Assembly: GCF_001027925.1 (NCBI RefSeq)
Contig: NZ_LECT01000015.1
Span: 186,001 to 250,000 of the forward strand
Length of the DNA: 64,000 nucleotides
Reading direction: 5' to 3'
Source of the DNA: Rhodopirellula islandica
GTDB lineage: Bacteria; Planctomycetota; Planctomycetia; Pirellulales; Pirellulaceae
Each line of letters begins with the position of its first letter. Position 1 is the stretch's first letter. Positions 8,178-17,366 of this stretch are shown here, in pieces. The position numbers and the translations under genes are program-made. The notes beneath the pieces were generated by a model, which had not been told where the DNA came from, searched no databases, and saw nothing but the letters and a program-made list of their open reading frames with translations.

Positions 8178-9494
8178 GTGTCTCCATCGTTGTTTTTCGC
8201 CGCGATTTTCTGTGGAAGCTGTTTCCTGTTGTTCGTCGGCAGCGCCGATGCGATCGAGGAATGGGAGTGGAAGCGGCTGACGCGAAAACGGCTTCCGAAA
8301 CTTCGGAGCGGCAATCGGCTCCAAACTGTTGCCAATGAGTCTGCCGAACAAGCACGGACCGTTGCCAAACCGGACGTGTCGCAGCATCCCTTGCGATGGA
8401 AAGGATGGCGTTCGGTCAGCGTGCAATCGATCAAAGACGAGTCGCCGGATTGTCGCTCGTTCGTGTTTGTTCCCAGCGAGGGCGAACCGTTCCCACCATT
8501 CTTGGGCGGGCAATACTTGACCGTGCGACTGAACGATCCATCGACGGGCAAAAAGGTCTCGCGTTGCTACAGCCTTTCCAGTGGCCCTGATGAACCGCAC
8601 TACCGGATCACGGTGAAGCGGGTGCCGGGCGGGAAAATGAGCAACCTGTTGCACGACACCATTGGTGTGGGCGACCAGATCGAGATTCAGGTCTCCAAAG
8701 GAAAGTTCCACTCCTCGCTGGCCGAAAGTCTGAGTCGCGATCCGCAACCGTTGAATTTGATCGCGGCCGGCATTGGAATCACCCCGATGTTGTCGATGAT
8801 GTTTCAAAGTTTGAACGAGCGGTCTGATCGCGAAGTCAATTTGTTCTATCAAGTCCGAAACGGGATCGACGCACCGTTCCTGACTCCGATTCGTGAAATC
8901 GCAACGATGTTGGAGACGACCACAGGCGTCCGCGTGCACCTTTGGTTCAGCAAACCGGAAAGCGACGACATCCAACCCGGCGACGCAGTGGGGCGATTGT
9001 CGGCGGATTTGATTGTGGATCGCCTCGGGCATCATCGCGGCGAGTATCTGATTTGCGGTCCCGATGTGTTCATGAACGCGATCGCGGATGGGCTGATCGA
9101 ACGCGGTGCCGCGGCTGATCAAGTGATGTTTGAATCGTTCGGAGGCAAGTCAAAGTCGGCGGGAGCCTTGGCCGTTCCGGCTTGCGATCCCTGTGCCGAT
9201 GGAGCGGGGGCGGATGGCCCTGAATCAGACGAGTCTGTCGGTTGGAGCGTCACGTTTCAAACCAGCAAAAAGTCGGCCTCGTTTGAGGCTGGGATGGACG
9301 GTTTGCTGGACGTGGCGGAATCGTTGGACGTGGAGGTTGATTCCGGGTGTCGTTCAGGTGATTGCGGTGCGTGCGTTTGTCGTTTGGTTTCGGGCCAGGT
9401 GAAATACGACGAGTCACCGGAATGCGATCTGGAAGACGACGAAGTGGTGTTGTGCGTCGCCAAACCGGTCAGCGAAGTCGTCATCGACGCTTGA
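8178..9494 (+). CDS. Membrane-anchored flavin reductase with C-terminal 2Fe-2S ferredoxin
   Basis: 438 residues from a GTG start. The order is: a hydrophobic N-terminal anchor or signal (residues 4-22), a linker, an FAD-binding barrel with RCYSLS at 129-134 and GGKMSNLLHD at 151-160, and an NAD(P)H-binding lobe with AAGIGITPML at 196-205 and YLICGP. The C-terminal plant-type ferredoxin has its 2Fe-2S ligands at Cys391, Cys396, Cys399 and Cys426 (C-x4-C-x2-C...C). The layout matches Hcr/Bmo/flavohaemoprotein-like reductases. It moves electrons from NAD(P)H through FAD to Fe-S and on to an unknown acceptor. The N-terminal segment would place it at or outside the membrane, which is unusual for an NAD(P)H enzyme. 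Confidence 0.9.
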   Translation: MSPSLFFAAIFCGSCFLLFVGSADAIEEWEWKRLTRKRLPKLRSGNRLQTVANESAEQARTVAKPDVSQHPLRWKGWRSVSVQSIKDESPDCRSFVFVPSEGEPFPPFLGGQYLTVRLNDPSTGKKVSRCYSLSSGPDEPHYRITVKRVPGGKMSNLLHDTIGVGDQIEIQVSKGKFHSSLAESLSRDPQPLNLIAAGIGITPMLSMMFQSLNERSDREVNLFYQVRNGIDAPFLTPIREIATMLETTTGVRVHLWFSKPESDDIQPGDAVGRLSADLIVDRLGHHRGEYLICGPDVFMNAIADGLIERGAAADQVMFESFGGKSKSAGALAVPACDPCADGAGADGPESDESVGWSVTFQTSKKSASFEAGMDGLLDVAESLDVEVDSGCRSGDCGACVCRLVSGQVKYDESPECDLEDDEVVLCVAKPVSEVVIDA

Positions 9495-9503
9495 ACTTGC
9501 CCC

Positions 9504-9626
9504 GTAGGCCAGGTACCACCTGGCGATCCAGCCGATGCTTTGGCAAAAGCGAGGCGATCAATTTGGGTGGGGGCGCGAGGGCGTTGTGGTTTGGCGTTTC
9601 ACCATGCCAGGTGGGACCTGGCCTAC
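9504..9626. repeat. Pair of GTAGGCCAGGT palindromes in inverted orientation
   Basis: 9504-9524 reads GTAGGCCAGGTACCACCTGG followed by C. 9606-9626 is its inverted counterpart, GCCAGGTGGGACCTGGCCTA followed by C. Each is itself palindromic (CCAGGT...ACCTGG). Three more copies lie at 54878-54898, 55015-55035 and 55118-55138, so this is a dispersed REP-like family. Confidence 0.8.
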
Positions 9627-9714
9627 GTGGGGCGTTGGCCGGGCTGAAAAAAAGAAATCAACCAGGCAGTTTAGGCGGTTTCCGGCGAATGGTATTGATA
9701 CGGCGTTAGTCGTT

Positions 9715-9817
9715 ATTGAAAAAGTCAAAGTGTAAATTGACAGTTGCAAAATGCCGGAATGCTTGGGGGAAATCGCATCCATTTGCATTTTTCAATTGTC
9801 AATTTAACTTTTTCAAT
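9715..9817. repeat. 103-bp AT-rich inverted repeat
   Basis: The left arm 9715-9754 (ATTGAAAAAGT...TAAATTGACAGTTGCAAAATGC) pairs with the right arm 9785-9817 (GCATTTTTCAATTGTCAATTTAACTTTTTCAAT). It is much more AT-rich than its surroundings. It could form one long hairpin downstream of the SDR pair and the reductase gene, both of which end toward it. Confidence 0.75.
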
Positions 9818-9913
9818 GAGTTGCATTCAGTTCGCACACTTACCGCCCTGCCAACAGTTTTGTTAGCCCAGGCGTTGGCTGGTTGGATTGAATGGGCCGC
9901 GGCAGACACCTGC

Positions 9914-10744
9914 TCAGGCGGTGCTTTTGCTGAGCAGCCAATCGGCGAGTCTTGGCGAGACCGCGTTGATCGCCATCAGGGCACGGACCTTGGGCGGCAT
10001 CACGATTTCGATCTTGCGATCTTGGATGCATCGAAGCACGGCGGCTGCGACTTTTTCGGGTGGCAAGCCCTTCAATTTGGCGCCACCGCCGGGTTGCGCT
10101 GCGGTGGCGGGCACGCCGGCCTTTTTGTCGGTTTGGTAGCGGTCGATCGGTTGGTCATCGTCGCGACGGATCGGGCCCGGGCAAACGACGCCGACGTGGA
10201 TTCCGTCCGCTTCCAGTTCCATTCGAAGTTGACGCGAAAAACCGACCAAGGCATGTTTCGCGATGACGTAGCCGCCGAGGTAACGCGGCGCGACTCGGGA
10301 GGCCAGAGAACCGAGGTTGACGATCGTGCCGCGGGACTTCTTCAGTTCCTCGTATGCGGCGCGGCAGCACGTCCAAGCGGAGACCACGTTGTCGCGAAAC
10401 AACGATTCCAGTTCGGCTGGGTCGCTGTTGATCAGCAGTCCACGATCACTGCGTCCGACCACATTGACCAAGGCATCGAGCGACCCGAACTGGGCGACGT
10501 GTTGATCGACCAGGGTTTGCATCGATTCGGTGTCGCAGGCGTCTCCTGCGAACACAGCGATGGAGTCAACGGAGTGTTCCTTCGAGAGCAATTCCGCAGC
10601 GTGTTGGAGTCGTTCTGGATTTCGCCCCAGCATCGTGACCCGGTAGCCCTCGCGGAGCAATTGCCGGCAGACGTGCAGGCCCAAACCCGCGGATGCTCCC
10701 GTGACGATCGCGGAGGGAGTCTTCGTTGGCGGGGTCACACCCAT
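9914..10744 (-). CDS. Short-chain dehydrogenase/reductase
   Basis: 276 residues. The Rossmann motif TGASAGLG is at about residues 14-21, the NNAG-equivalent is 'VNVVG', and the catalytic Ser and YxxxK are in 'NLGSLASRVAPRYLGGYVIAKHA' (Y-V-I-A-K). The substrate is unknown. ATG 10744 was chosen because it overlaps the stop of the upstream SDR by 10 bases, which suggests translational coupling; the open frame extends further upstream but only as a shadow of that gene. The C-terminal part (KIEIVMPPKVRALMAINAVSPRLADWLL) resembles 3-ketosphinganine or DltE-like SDRs. Confidence 0.88.
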   Translation of the reverse strand: MGVTPPTKTPSAIVTGASAGLGLHVCRQLLREGYRVTMLGRNPERLQHAAELLSKEHSVDSIAVFAGDACDTESMQTLVDQHVAQFGSLDALVNVVGRSDRGLLINSDPAELESLFRDNVVSAWTCCRAAYEELKKSRGTIVNLGSLASRVAPRYLGGYVIAKHALVGFSRQLRMELEADGIHVGVVCPGPIRRDDDQPIDRYQTDKKAGVPATAAQPGGGAKLKGLPPEKVAAAVLRCIQDRKIEIVMPPKVRALMAINAVSPRLADWLLSKSTA

Positions 10745-11466
10745 TCTTGCGTGGTGGGTTTGATCACGATTTCGGGAACGCAAGCGCGCGGTGGCAACTG
10801 GCAGATCGAGAGCACGACCGAAGCGATGTCTTCGGGTTGCAGAATCGATTCCTTGTGCTCGTCGCTGACCGGAACCGGACGGTTGTCCAGGATCGGCGTG
10901 TTGACTTCGCCGGGGTACACGTTGGTGATCCGAACGCCCTCGTGGCGAACTTCGTTGGCAACGGCGGTGCCCATCGCGGTCATCGCGAACTTGCTGGCGC
11001 AGTAGACGACCCCGCCCAATGTGATCGCTCGTTTTCCAGCGACGGATGAGATGTTGATGATCAGGCCGTCGTGGCGGTCGCGCATGGCACCGATGACTTG
11101 GTGGATGCAGCGGTAGGCACCGGTGGCGTTGATTCGCAGGACGCGATCCCATTCGTCGGGATCCATGTCCGCCATGGTTCGTTTGGCGATGTTGATTCCG
11201 GCGCTGTTGACCAAAATGTCCACATCGCCGTCGCTTGCGCGGATGTCTTGGAAAAACGCTTCGATGCTGTCGTTGTCAGCGACGTCGATCGTGTGGGTGC
11301 GGACTGGGTTGGGGGAATCGATGGAGCTGGCGAGCTCTTTCAGTGGGGCTTCGCGACGTCCGCCAACGGTGACTTTCGCGCCTGCCATGGCCAATTCGCG
11401 AGCGATTCCTGCCCCGATTCCGGTGCCTCCGCCGGTGATGGCAACGACTTTGTCTTTCAGGTTCAT
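10735..11466 (-). CDS. Short-chain dehydrogenase/reductase
   Basis: 243 residues of the classical SDR fold. The cofactor motif is TGGGTGIG, the NAG motif NSAG, and the catalytic residues are in 'NISSVAGKRAITLGGVVYCASKFA' (Ser, Tyr and Lys of YCASK). Family members use NAD(P)H to reduce or oxidise alcohols and ketones. It is first of a two-gene operon with the SDR at 9914. I took ATG 11466; an in-frame TTG at 11478 is less likely. Confidence 0.9.
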   Translation of the reverse strand: MNLKDKVVAITGGGTGIGAGIARELAMAGAKVTVGGRREAPLKELASSIDSPNPVRTHTIDVADNDSIEAFFQDIRASDGDVDILVNSAGINIAKRTMADMDPDEWDRVLRINATGAYRCIHQVIGAMRDRHDGLIINISSVAGKRAITLGGVVYCASKFAMTAMGTAVANEVRHEGVRITNVYPGEVNTPILDNRPVPVSDEHKESILQPEDIASVVLSICQLPPRACVPEIVIKPTTQEWV

Positions 11467-11615
11467 GGTGGATCGCAAATGTGGGGGAATGGTTCAGGGG
11501 GGACAACTTCGATTTTCGATTTGCGGGAGTCATTTCGCAATCCCCCCTTGGCGAGACGGTTATAGTGTTCGCGTTGAATGTCCCGTCCCCACTTTTGTTT
11601 TCCACAGGAAAATCG

Positions 11616-12194
11616 ATGTCACGTTTTTTGCTTCTCTCGCTCGCCCTGGGTTGTTTGATGAACACTTCTCAACCTGTTTCCGCCGCGGATTCGACGGCCG
11701 ACCACGAATGCGTCTTGGCTCACGAAGCCCAAACGATTGAGGGCAAGGAAGTCGATCTGCACGATTTCGAAGGCAAAGTTGTCCTGATCGTGAATGTTGC
11801 CAGCAAATGTGGCTACACCAAGCAGTACGCCGGCCTGCAATCCTTGTACGAAGCCCACAAGGAAGACGGTTTGGTCATCCTCGGGTTCCCCTGCAACCAA
11901 TTCGGATCGCAGGAACCAGGGACAAACGCAGACATTTTGGAGTTCTGCAGCGCTCGGTACAACGTCACCTTCCCCATGATGGGCAAGGTCGACGTCAACG
12001 GTGACGAAGCGTCTCCTCTGTACAAGCAGTTGACCAGCGTCGAGGCCAAACCAGCTGGGAAGGGCCCGATCAGTTGGAACTTTGAAAAGTTCTTGATCGG
12101 TCGCGATGGTCAAGTCATCGGTCGTTACAAATCGAAGGTCGCACCTTCCGACGATGAATTGGTTTCGGCGATCAAAGCCGCGCTGAAGGGTTAG
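11616..12194 (+). CDS. Secreted glutathione-peroxidase-family protein
   Basis: 192 residues with a signal peptide (MSRFLLLSLALGCLMNTSQPVSAA). The thioredoxin-fold peroxidase has its peroxidatic Cys65 in NVASKCGYT, Gln95 in FPCNQFG, and Trp154-Asn155 in WNFEKFLIGRDG, the usual catalytic tetrad. As a Cys (not selenocysteine) enzyme it probably reduces hydroperoxides with thioredoxin-like donors in the periplasm. CAGGAAA precedes ATG 11616. It is divergent from the SDR operon, with about 150 bp between. Confidence 0.93.
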   Translation: MSRFLLLSLALGCLMNTSQPVSAADSTADHECVLAHEAQTIEGKEVDLHDFEGKVVLIVNVASKCGYTKQYAGLQSLYEAHKEDGLVILGFPCNQFGSQEPGTNADILEFCSARYNVTFPMMGKVDVNGDEASPLYKQLTSVEAKPAGKGPISWNFEKFLIGRDGQVIGRYKSKVAPSDDELVSAIKAALKG

Positions 12195-12219
12195 AGGCCG
12201 GTGTGGCTCGCATGATTGG

Positions 12220-12302
<83 letters not shown>

Positions 12303-12304
12303 AG

Positions 12305-12435
12305 CTAGTGGTCTGTCACGACTTGTTTTTAGGGTAGTGGACGAGGCCACGAGTCCTGAACTGGCGTCAAATCCAAGGACTCGTGGCCTCGTCCACTACG
12401 AACAACCCTAACTTTTAGCTTTGACAGACCACTAG
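12305..12435. repeat. 131-bp MITE-like palindromic element
   Basis: The terminal inverted repeats are CTAGTGGTCTGTCA (from 12305) and TGACAGACCACTAG (to 12435), perfect over 14 bp. Inside them, GTAGTGGACGAGGCCACGAG faces CTCGTGGCCTCGTCCACTAC, also perfect. No coding capacity. A shorter relative of the inner part lies at 53636-53690. Confidence 0.9.
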
Positions 12436-12463
12436 GCGATCCATTTGTTTCGGGTGACTGGAT

Positions 12464-13558
12464 TCACTTTGCGGTTTTGGAAAGATCTTCGATGACTTCA
12501 TCGCCTCGCATCGAAACCGTGCTGATGGTTTTGGCATCGAAGTCAAGTTGCTGAAGGTCCACCATCCGGATCTGGCTGTTTTCATAGGTGCGGAAATAGT
12601 GACGCAGGTTTTTCAAATCGACGACATTCGTCCACAAGGTGTAGTCCGCCACTTCCTTGCCATTTTCGGTGCTCGTCGCTGCCCCTTTGGGGATGTCAAA
12701 CTGGTTCAAAAGATGGAAGGCCTGCAAGACTCCTTGTTCAGCGGTTTCGACCGGCAAAGCCGATTGAGTGTAGGCGACCGCCCGCACGAACCGTGACGGC
12801 GGAGTGAAATCCCCCGGCAGCCCGAGCATTCCGCTCCCTTGCCCGAGTGCCTCGATCTTGTTTCCGGCCAAATCCAATCCGCCGGAATTTTGAGGCGTGA
12901 GGTTGATGTAGTTTCGAAGGTTGGTCATGTGCCAGTCGAACGGAGGCGAATTGGTCACCACGCCGAGCGGGTTCGCATGGACGTTCAGTTTGCCGTCGAC
13001 GTATTCAAACACCATGGACTCACCGCTGGAGTCGGTTGCGACCAAGTGAAGCGGTGGCACAAATCCCATCTTCTCCATCACCACTTCGCCGACGAGAACA
13101 TGGTTGGCGGCTTCCACCGCCTCGTCCACGCTGCCACACATGCCGAGCAAATAGGAGCAAAGTTCCCACGGGGCGAGCGTTCGCTCAGCGTCCGTGGACT
13201 TCACCTCTTGATACTTCGCAAAGCCGGGGAAGTAAAACAGGCCGACATGAAGCCCTTTTTCATTCAGGCCGTCTGCGATGAGCGGCTCATCAAATGCGTT
13301 GGTGCCAACGATGCCAAACTTTGATGTCCACTGCATGCCTGGTTTTCCACCGGGGGCAGTGCCTTCGAATGAATGACCTCGAGGAACGATGATCACGTTC
13401 GATCGCAGATCGATCCCAAACTCCATGGTCCTCGCGAAAACAACGGAACCGTCAGCGGGCCGGATCGTGATCCCTGTGCATGCCGAGGCAGAGGTGCCCC
13501 AGAGAGTCAAAAGACCGGTCAACGCGATTGTCTGGCAAAGACGAAAACTTCGGAGCAT
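12464..13558 (-). CDS. Secreted choloylglycine hydrolase / penicillin V acylase family protein
   Basis: 364 residues from ATG 13558, which gives a signal peptide ending ...TSASA before Cys27. Signal cleavage would expose Cys27 in CTGITIRPADGSVVFARTMEF, the N-terminal nucleophile of Ntn amidohydrolases of the conjugated bile acid hydrolase / penicillin V acylase family. Other family landmarks are IADGLNEKGLHVGLFYFPG, the Asn in 'VVTNSPPFDWHMTNLRNY', and a C-terminal Arg-containing strand. It may hydrolyse acyl-homoserine lactones, N-acyl amides or similar; substrate not predictable. Longer in-frame starts upstream lack a signal peptide and were not chosen. Confidence 0.9.
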   Translation of the reverse strand: MLRSFRLCQTIALTGLLTLWGTSASACTGITIRPADGSVVFARTMEFGIDLRSNVIIVPRGHSFEGTAPGGKPGMQWTSKFGIVGTNAFDEPLIADGLNEKGLHVGLFYFPGFAKYQEVKSTDAERTLAPWELCSYLLGMCGSVDEAVEAANHVLVGEVVMEKMGFVPPLHLVATDSSGESMVFEYVDGKLNVHANPLGVVTNSPPFDWHMTNLRNYINLTPQNSGGLDLAGNKIEALGQGSGMLGLPGDFTPPSRFVRAVAYTQSALPVETAEQGVLQAFHLLNQFDIPKGAATSTENGKEVADYTLWTNVVDLKNLRHYFRTYENSQIRMVDLQQLDFDAKTISTVSMRGDEVIEDLSKTAK

Positions 13559-13889
13559 GAAAAAATCTTCGTAACGGATGGAGATTTGACAGGAAGAATG
13601 CAATGCATGGGGCTCGTTTCGAAAACCCAACGCCCGTCTACAAACGAAATGATAGGACACAGAACCAGCCTGGTGCTCCGCCCGCTCAAAATCGTTTCGT
13701 TGCGCTGGGGCCGAGCGAGGTCAACTCGCAGGTTGGGGCGACTTTGGCGGTGCCCTCCAACGTTGCATCCGGCGGATTGGAAAATGAACGTTCCTCGATC
13801 CCGAAATCCGAGTTGGATCCCATGCGATCGGGCCCCGAAGCGGGTTGCAGATTGTATGCTGGGCTGTTTTTCCTCCGGACGCCCCTTCC
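13559..13889. other. Intergenic region between divergent genes, no gene seen
   Basis: 331 bases that must hold the promoters of the Ntn hydrolase and the propeller-like gene. Open frames here have no recognisable features. Confidence 0.5.
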
Positions 13890-14873
13890 ATGAACGTGCC
13901 CCAATCAATCTACGCTGGGATTCTTGTTGCCAGCCTGTTCAATGGTTTGTCGGTGAACGCGCAGACCGTGGCAGTGAACAAGATTGCGATCGAGAAATAC
14001 GCGCCGCAAAGCGGTTCTTTTCCGGCGTGCACGCACATCGACCACAGCGGAAAGATCGAGATCGTGACCAGTGGCGACCGACTGTTCTATCGAACGGATT
14101 CGACGTCACCGTTTCGCCAGTCGCCGATCAGCGTCTTGGTCGACGCCCACTCCGTCGCATTCAACGCTGTTGAGAAACGCTACTACGCAACCGACACCGG
14201 GAACCACCGGTTGATCACCTTTGCAGATCCGGCGAGCGATCAATGGGCGAGCTTTGCGACATCACTGGCAGAGATCAAGCTGCAGCGTCCACACGACATC
14301 TTGTTTGATGCGGCAACGGGATGGATGTACACGCTGAATCCCGACAGCAGCCAGGTGTTTCGGTTCCAAGGAGCCGACGGCAAGGTGGAGGTGTTGGATC
14401 TTTCCAAGCAGTTGGGGTATTCACGTGCACTCACGATTTCCGATGGGACGCTGTACGTGGTCGGTTCCAGTCATGGCGTGGTGGTCGAAGTCACGGATTT
14501 CGAAAACCAAGAGTTCAAGATCCACCGTAGCTTCGGAAAGAAGAGGAACGCCCCCGCAGGCAGCTGGCAGGGCACTGGCTTGGTCCTCAACGACGTCGAT
14601 TTCCACGACGGTCACTGGTACGCGACCAGCTATTTTTGCCCATCGTATGCAGGCGAACACAACTGCGATGAACACAAATTCATCCGCTTCCAGACCTGGC
14701 AAGATTTTGAAAAGGGGACTTGGGAAGACCTCAGTCACCTGCTGCCCAGCAAAGTGGTCCCGTACTTTCTCACGCCACACGAAAAGGGCCTGGACATCGG
14801 GGTCTTCAATCACGAAACACGTGGCGATTCAGCGTGCGTCTATCGCCTGACCACTGGCCCTGTCTCGCAGTAG
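13890..14873 (+). CDS. Secreted beta-propeller-like protein of unknown function
   Basis: 327 residues with a signal peptide (MNVPQSIYAGILVASLFNGLSVNA). The mature part has repeated strand blocks such as 'HSVAFNAVEKRYYATDTGNHRLITF', 'RPHDILFDAATGWMYTLNPDSSQVFRF' and 'SRALTISDGTLYVVGSSHGVVVEV', which read like NHL/SMP-30-type propeller blades. A Cys-containing loop (YFCPSYAGEHNCDEHKF) is unusual. ATG 13890 was taken because it begins the signal peptide. No neighbour shares its strand; function unknown. Confidence 0.75.
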   Translation: MNVPQSIYAGILVASLFNGLSVNAQTVAVNKIAIEKYAPQSGSFPACTHIDHSGKIEIVTSGDRLFYRTDSTSPFRQSPISVLVDAHSVAFNAVEKRYYATDTGNHRLITFADPASDQWASFATSLAEIKLQRPHDILFDAATGWMYTLNPDSSQVFRFQGADGKVEVLDLSKQLGYSRALTISDGTLYVVGSSHGVVVEVTDFENQEFKIHRSFGKKRNAPAGSWQGTGLVLNDVDFHDGHWYATSYFCPSYAGEHNCDEHKFIRFQTWQDFEKGTWEDLSHLLPSKVVPYFLTPHEKGLDIGVFNHETRGDSACVYRLTTGPVSQ

Positions 14874-15059
14874 TTCCATCGCCACCTGCCAGGCTGTAGA
14901 GGGACGAAGCATGGGAACGGACGGTGTTTTGATGGCCACCAGATTCTAGAATTGACGAGACCACGACAAGGTCGCCGAGCCAGCGTCACAGCGGCATCAT
15001 CTGACGCCACGCGGACGATCATCCGCGTAGATGGCACCCGCTTCGCTGGCGATCCTCCG

Positions 15060-15998
15060 TTAGACAAAAACGGACCATCCCGTTTGGCGGACCAGGGTTT
15101 CTAGAGCAAGGCTGCCGACTTCGGATGTCCCCGCCTCGTTCAGCCCCGGCGACCAGACGGCAATCGCACCGTTTCCGGGGGCGACGACCAAGATGCCGCC
15201 TCCCACACCGCTTTTGCCGGGCAAGCCGATTCGATAGGTGAAATCACCGCTGTTGTCGTAGTGCCCGCATGTCATCATGACCGCATTGACCCGGCGGCAC
15301 GCCTTACTGCTAACCATCTGGATTCCGCTGATGGGATCGGTGCCGTCGAAGGCCAAGAACAAGGCGGCGCGTGCCAGTTGGCGACAATTCATCGCAATCG
15401 CGCAGTGTGAAAAATACGCCTTCAGAGTCTCCTCGACCGGACTCCGCAAATTCCCGAACGACTTCAGAAAGTAGGCCAGAGCCCGATTTCGCGATCCCGC
15501 CTCGGACTCGGAATACGCAACCGCTTGGTCCACATGGATCGCAGAATCACTGGCCAGCGTTCGCATCCGCTCGATCAGTTCGGCAATCGTAGCGTCGGCT
15601 CCTTGCTGTTGGACCAAGTGATCCGTCACGACGATCGCGCCCGCGTTGATCAAAGGATTGCGAGGGATCCCGCCTTCGAGTTCAAGCTGCACAATGGAAT
15701 TGAAGGGTGACCCCGACGGTTCTCTCCCCACGCTTTCCCAGAGCTCGTCGCCAACTTTACGTAGCACCATCGAAAGGGTGAACACCTTGGAAATACTTTG
15801 AATCGAAAAGTATTCGTCGGCGTCGCCGAGCGTGTGGACGTTGCCATCACCAAGGGCGACCGCCAGCCCAAACTTCATTGGGTCCACCGTTGCCAGCGCG
15901 GGAATGTAGTCGGCAACACGTCCCTGGCCCCGAGAAGGTTGAATGATCGAATCAATTTCGTTCAGTACATTTTCCCAGTCCATGGGGCGACTCGACAT
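15060..15998 (-). CDS. glsA: Glutaminase A
   Basis: 312 residues, the usual length of bacterial glutaminase (serine-type, beta-lactamase-like fold), which hydrolyses glutamine to glutamate and ammonia in the cytoplasm. The catalytic SxxK is Ser68-Ile-Ser-Lys71 (FSIQSISKVF). Further family blocks are GREPSGSPFNS, 'GGIPRNPLINAGAI', 'AYSESEAGSRNRALAYFLKSFGN' and 'RIGLPGKSGVGGGIL'. ATG 15998. Confidence 0.96.
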   Translation of the reverse strand: MSSRPMDWENVLNEIDSIIQPSRGQGRVADYIPALATVDPMKFGLAVALGDGNVHTLGDADEYFSIQSISKVFTLSMVLRKVGDELWESVGREPSGSPFNSIVQLELEGGIPRNPLINAGAIVVTDHLVQQQGADATIAELIERMRTLASDSAIHVDQAVAYSESEAGSRNRALAYFLKSFGNLRSPVEETLKAYFSHCAIAMNCRQLARAALFLAFDGTDPISGIQMVSSKACRRVNAVMMTCGHYDNSGDFTYRIGLPGKSGVGGGILVVAPGNGAIAVWSPGLNEAGTSEVGSLALETLVRQTGWSVFV

Positions 15999-16112
15999 TC
16001 CTTGGGCTTCCGTTGGCGGAGGGGGTTGTGATTCCAGTCTCTGTGATTCTGGCTGGGGGCGAAGTCTAGCACTGGCACCAACGAACTGGCAGGCACCTCG
16101 ATCACGGCCGGA

Positions 16113-16955
16113 CTAGCGACGTGTGACTTGGACTTCGTAGACGATTTCGGAACGGCCTTCGCCGATGTAGCAGCCTTCCGTCGGGGCAGCCCATTCCGGT
16201 TCAGGGCCGGCAGCCACCGGGATATGAGCGTCCGCGACGGCGATCCCTAACGTTGGATCGTAACCACGCCATCCACCACCGGGCAGGTAGACCTCCGCCC
16301 AGGCATGGAGCTCGGATCCGTGAGTTCGGTTGGGCTCATAGACATAGCCGCTGACAAACCGGGCTGCCAAGCCTTGCGTGCGACACGCGTCCATGAACAG
16401 TGCGGCCAAGTCTCGGCAGGCACCCCGTTTTTCCGCGAACGTTTGGCTGGGCGAGAAAGCAGCGCCCTCGTACCGGGTTTCCGCAGTGTATTCGCGGTGG
16501 ATGATCTCACACAGCTTCGACAAAAAGGGTTGTGTTTGCCAATCAACGCTCGCAGATATCTCGCCTGCCCAATGACCGATGGTGCGGTCCATCATCTGTC
16601 GATGCAGGTTCGGAGACAGTGCTTGGGCAATCCGCAAGTCATAGTAAGCGGGCAAATTGGTGACTCGCGAGTCGAGGGACAGGTAGTCGAACGGATTGGT
16701 CCGCGACGCTTCGACTTCGAAATTCACATCCAGGGTGAGTTCGCGATGACTGCCCTCAAATGAAACCTGCTGGGCCACATTGCCGAACACATCCAAAATT
16801 GAGTTGGACGATGATGGCTCGGGACTGAGCTGACAATTCCAATACAGCACACGTTGCGCTCCGTCGCTGCGGGGCCGCAGTCGGATCGTGAGCGGTTGGA
16901 TGACGACCGGTTGGTCGTATCGAAAATGAATCCGATGAGATACCTGAAAGATCAC
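16113..16955 (-). CDS. Transglutaminase-like protein with N-terminal Bact_transglu_N domain
   Basis: 280 residues from a GTG start. An N-terminal beta domain (residues 1-120, FQVSHRIHFRYDQPV...) precedes the transglutaminase core. Catalytic Cys180 is in KRGACRDLAALF, His217 in ELHAWAEVYLPGGGW and Asp233 in GYDPTLG. Such proteins act as cysteine proteases or amidases, and many sit beside circularly permuted ATP-grasp/alpha-E genes; none is seen here. No signal peptide. The role is unknown. Confidence 0.93.
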   Translation of the reverse strand: MIFQVSHRIHFRYDQPVVIQPLTIRLRPRSDGAQRVLYWNCQLSPEPSSSNSILDVFGNVAQQVSFEGSHRELTLDVNFEVEASRTNPFDYLSLDSRVTNLPAYYDLRIAQALSPNLHRQMMDRTIGHWAGEISASVDWQTQPFLSKLCEIIHREYTAETRYEGAAFSPSQTFAEKRGACRDLAALFMDACRTQGLAARFVSGYVYEPNRTHGSELHAWAEVYLPGGGWRGYDPTLGIAVADAHIPVAAGPEPEWAAPTEGCYIGEGRSEIVYEVQVTRR

Positions 16956-17366
16956 GAGCTTTCGACACCACCGCTAGTTGCCCAAATTGGCTTGATAGCG
17001 AAAAAGGGAAAGGAAATTGTCGCAACGGTTGAGTGGATCGATACCTGGGAAGGATCCAAGTGCTGATCGGGCCCATCCATCACGCTGGTTCTCAACTAGC
17101 GTAGCGTCGGCTCAGCCTGAATGGGGGAGGATGTTTGAATCGGGCGTCAACGCCCGGTTGGGGAAGCTAGTCGAACGTCAAGGATCGCCATTCGTCCGTT
17201 AGCCAACGCTGCGAGCACGGCGGGTTCTGATAAACTGTGACGATCCGGATGACGCTTGGCTCGACCGCCTGCAAAAGGCAGCGTCGCTCTGGGTGATCCT
17301 TGATTTGGAGGCAGCCCGTTTCGCCTCCATTGATTCCGTTCATATCCACAACCTGGTTCCCCTTGC
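16956..17366. other. Intergenic region, no gene seen
   Basis: 411 bases between divergent genes. I see no coding region, RNA or strong repeat. 'TTCTGATAAACTGT' near 17225-17240 could hold a -10 for the downstream hydrolase, but no clear -35 accompanies it. Confidence 0.4.

Noticed and set aside
9716-11005. 429-codon plus-strand frame
   Set aside because: Antisense to the two SDR genes, whose motifs and coupling are clear; its start lies in the hairpin element.
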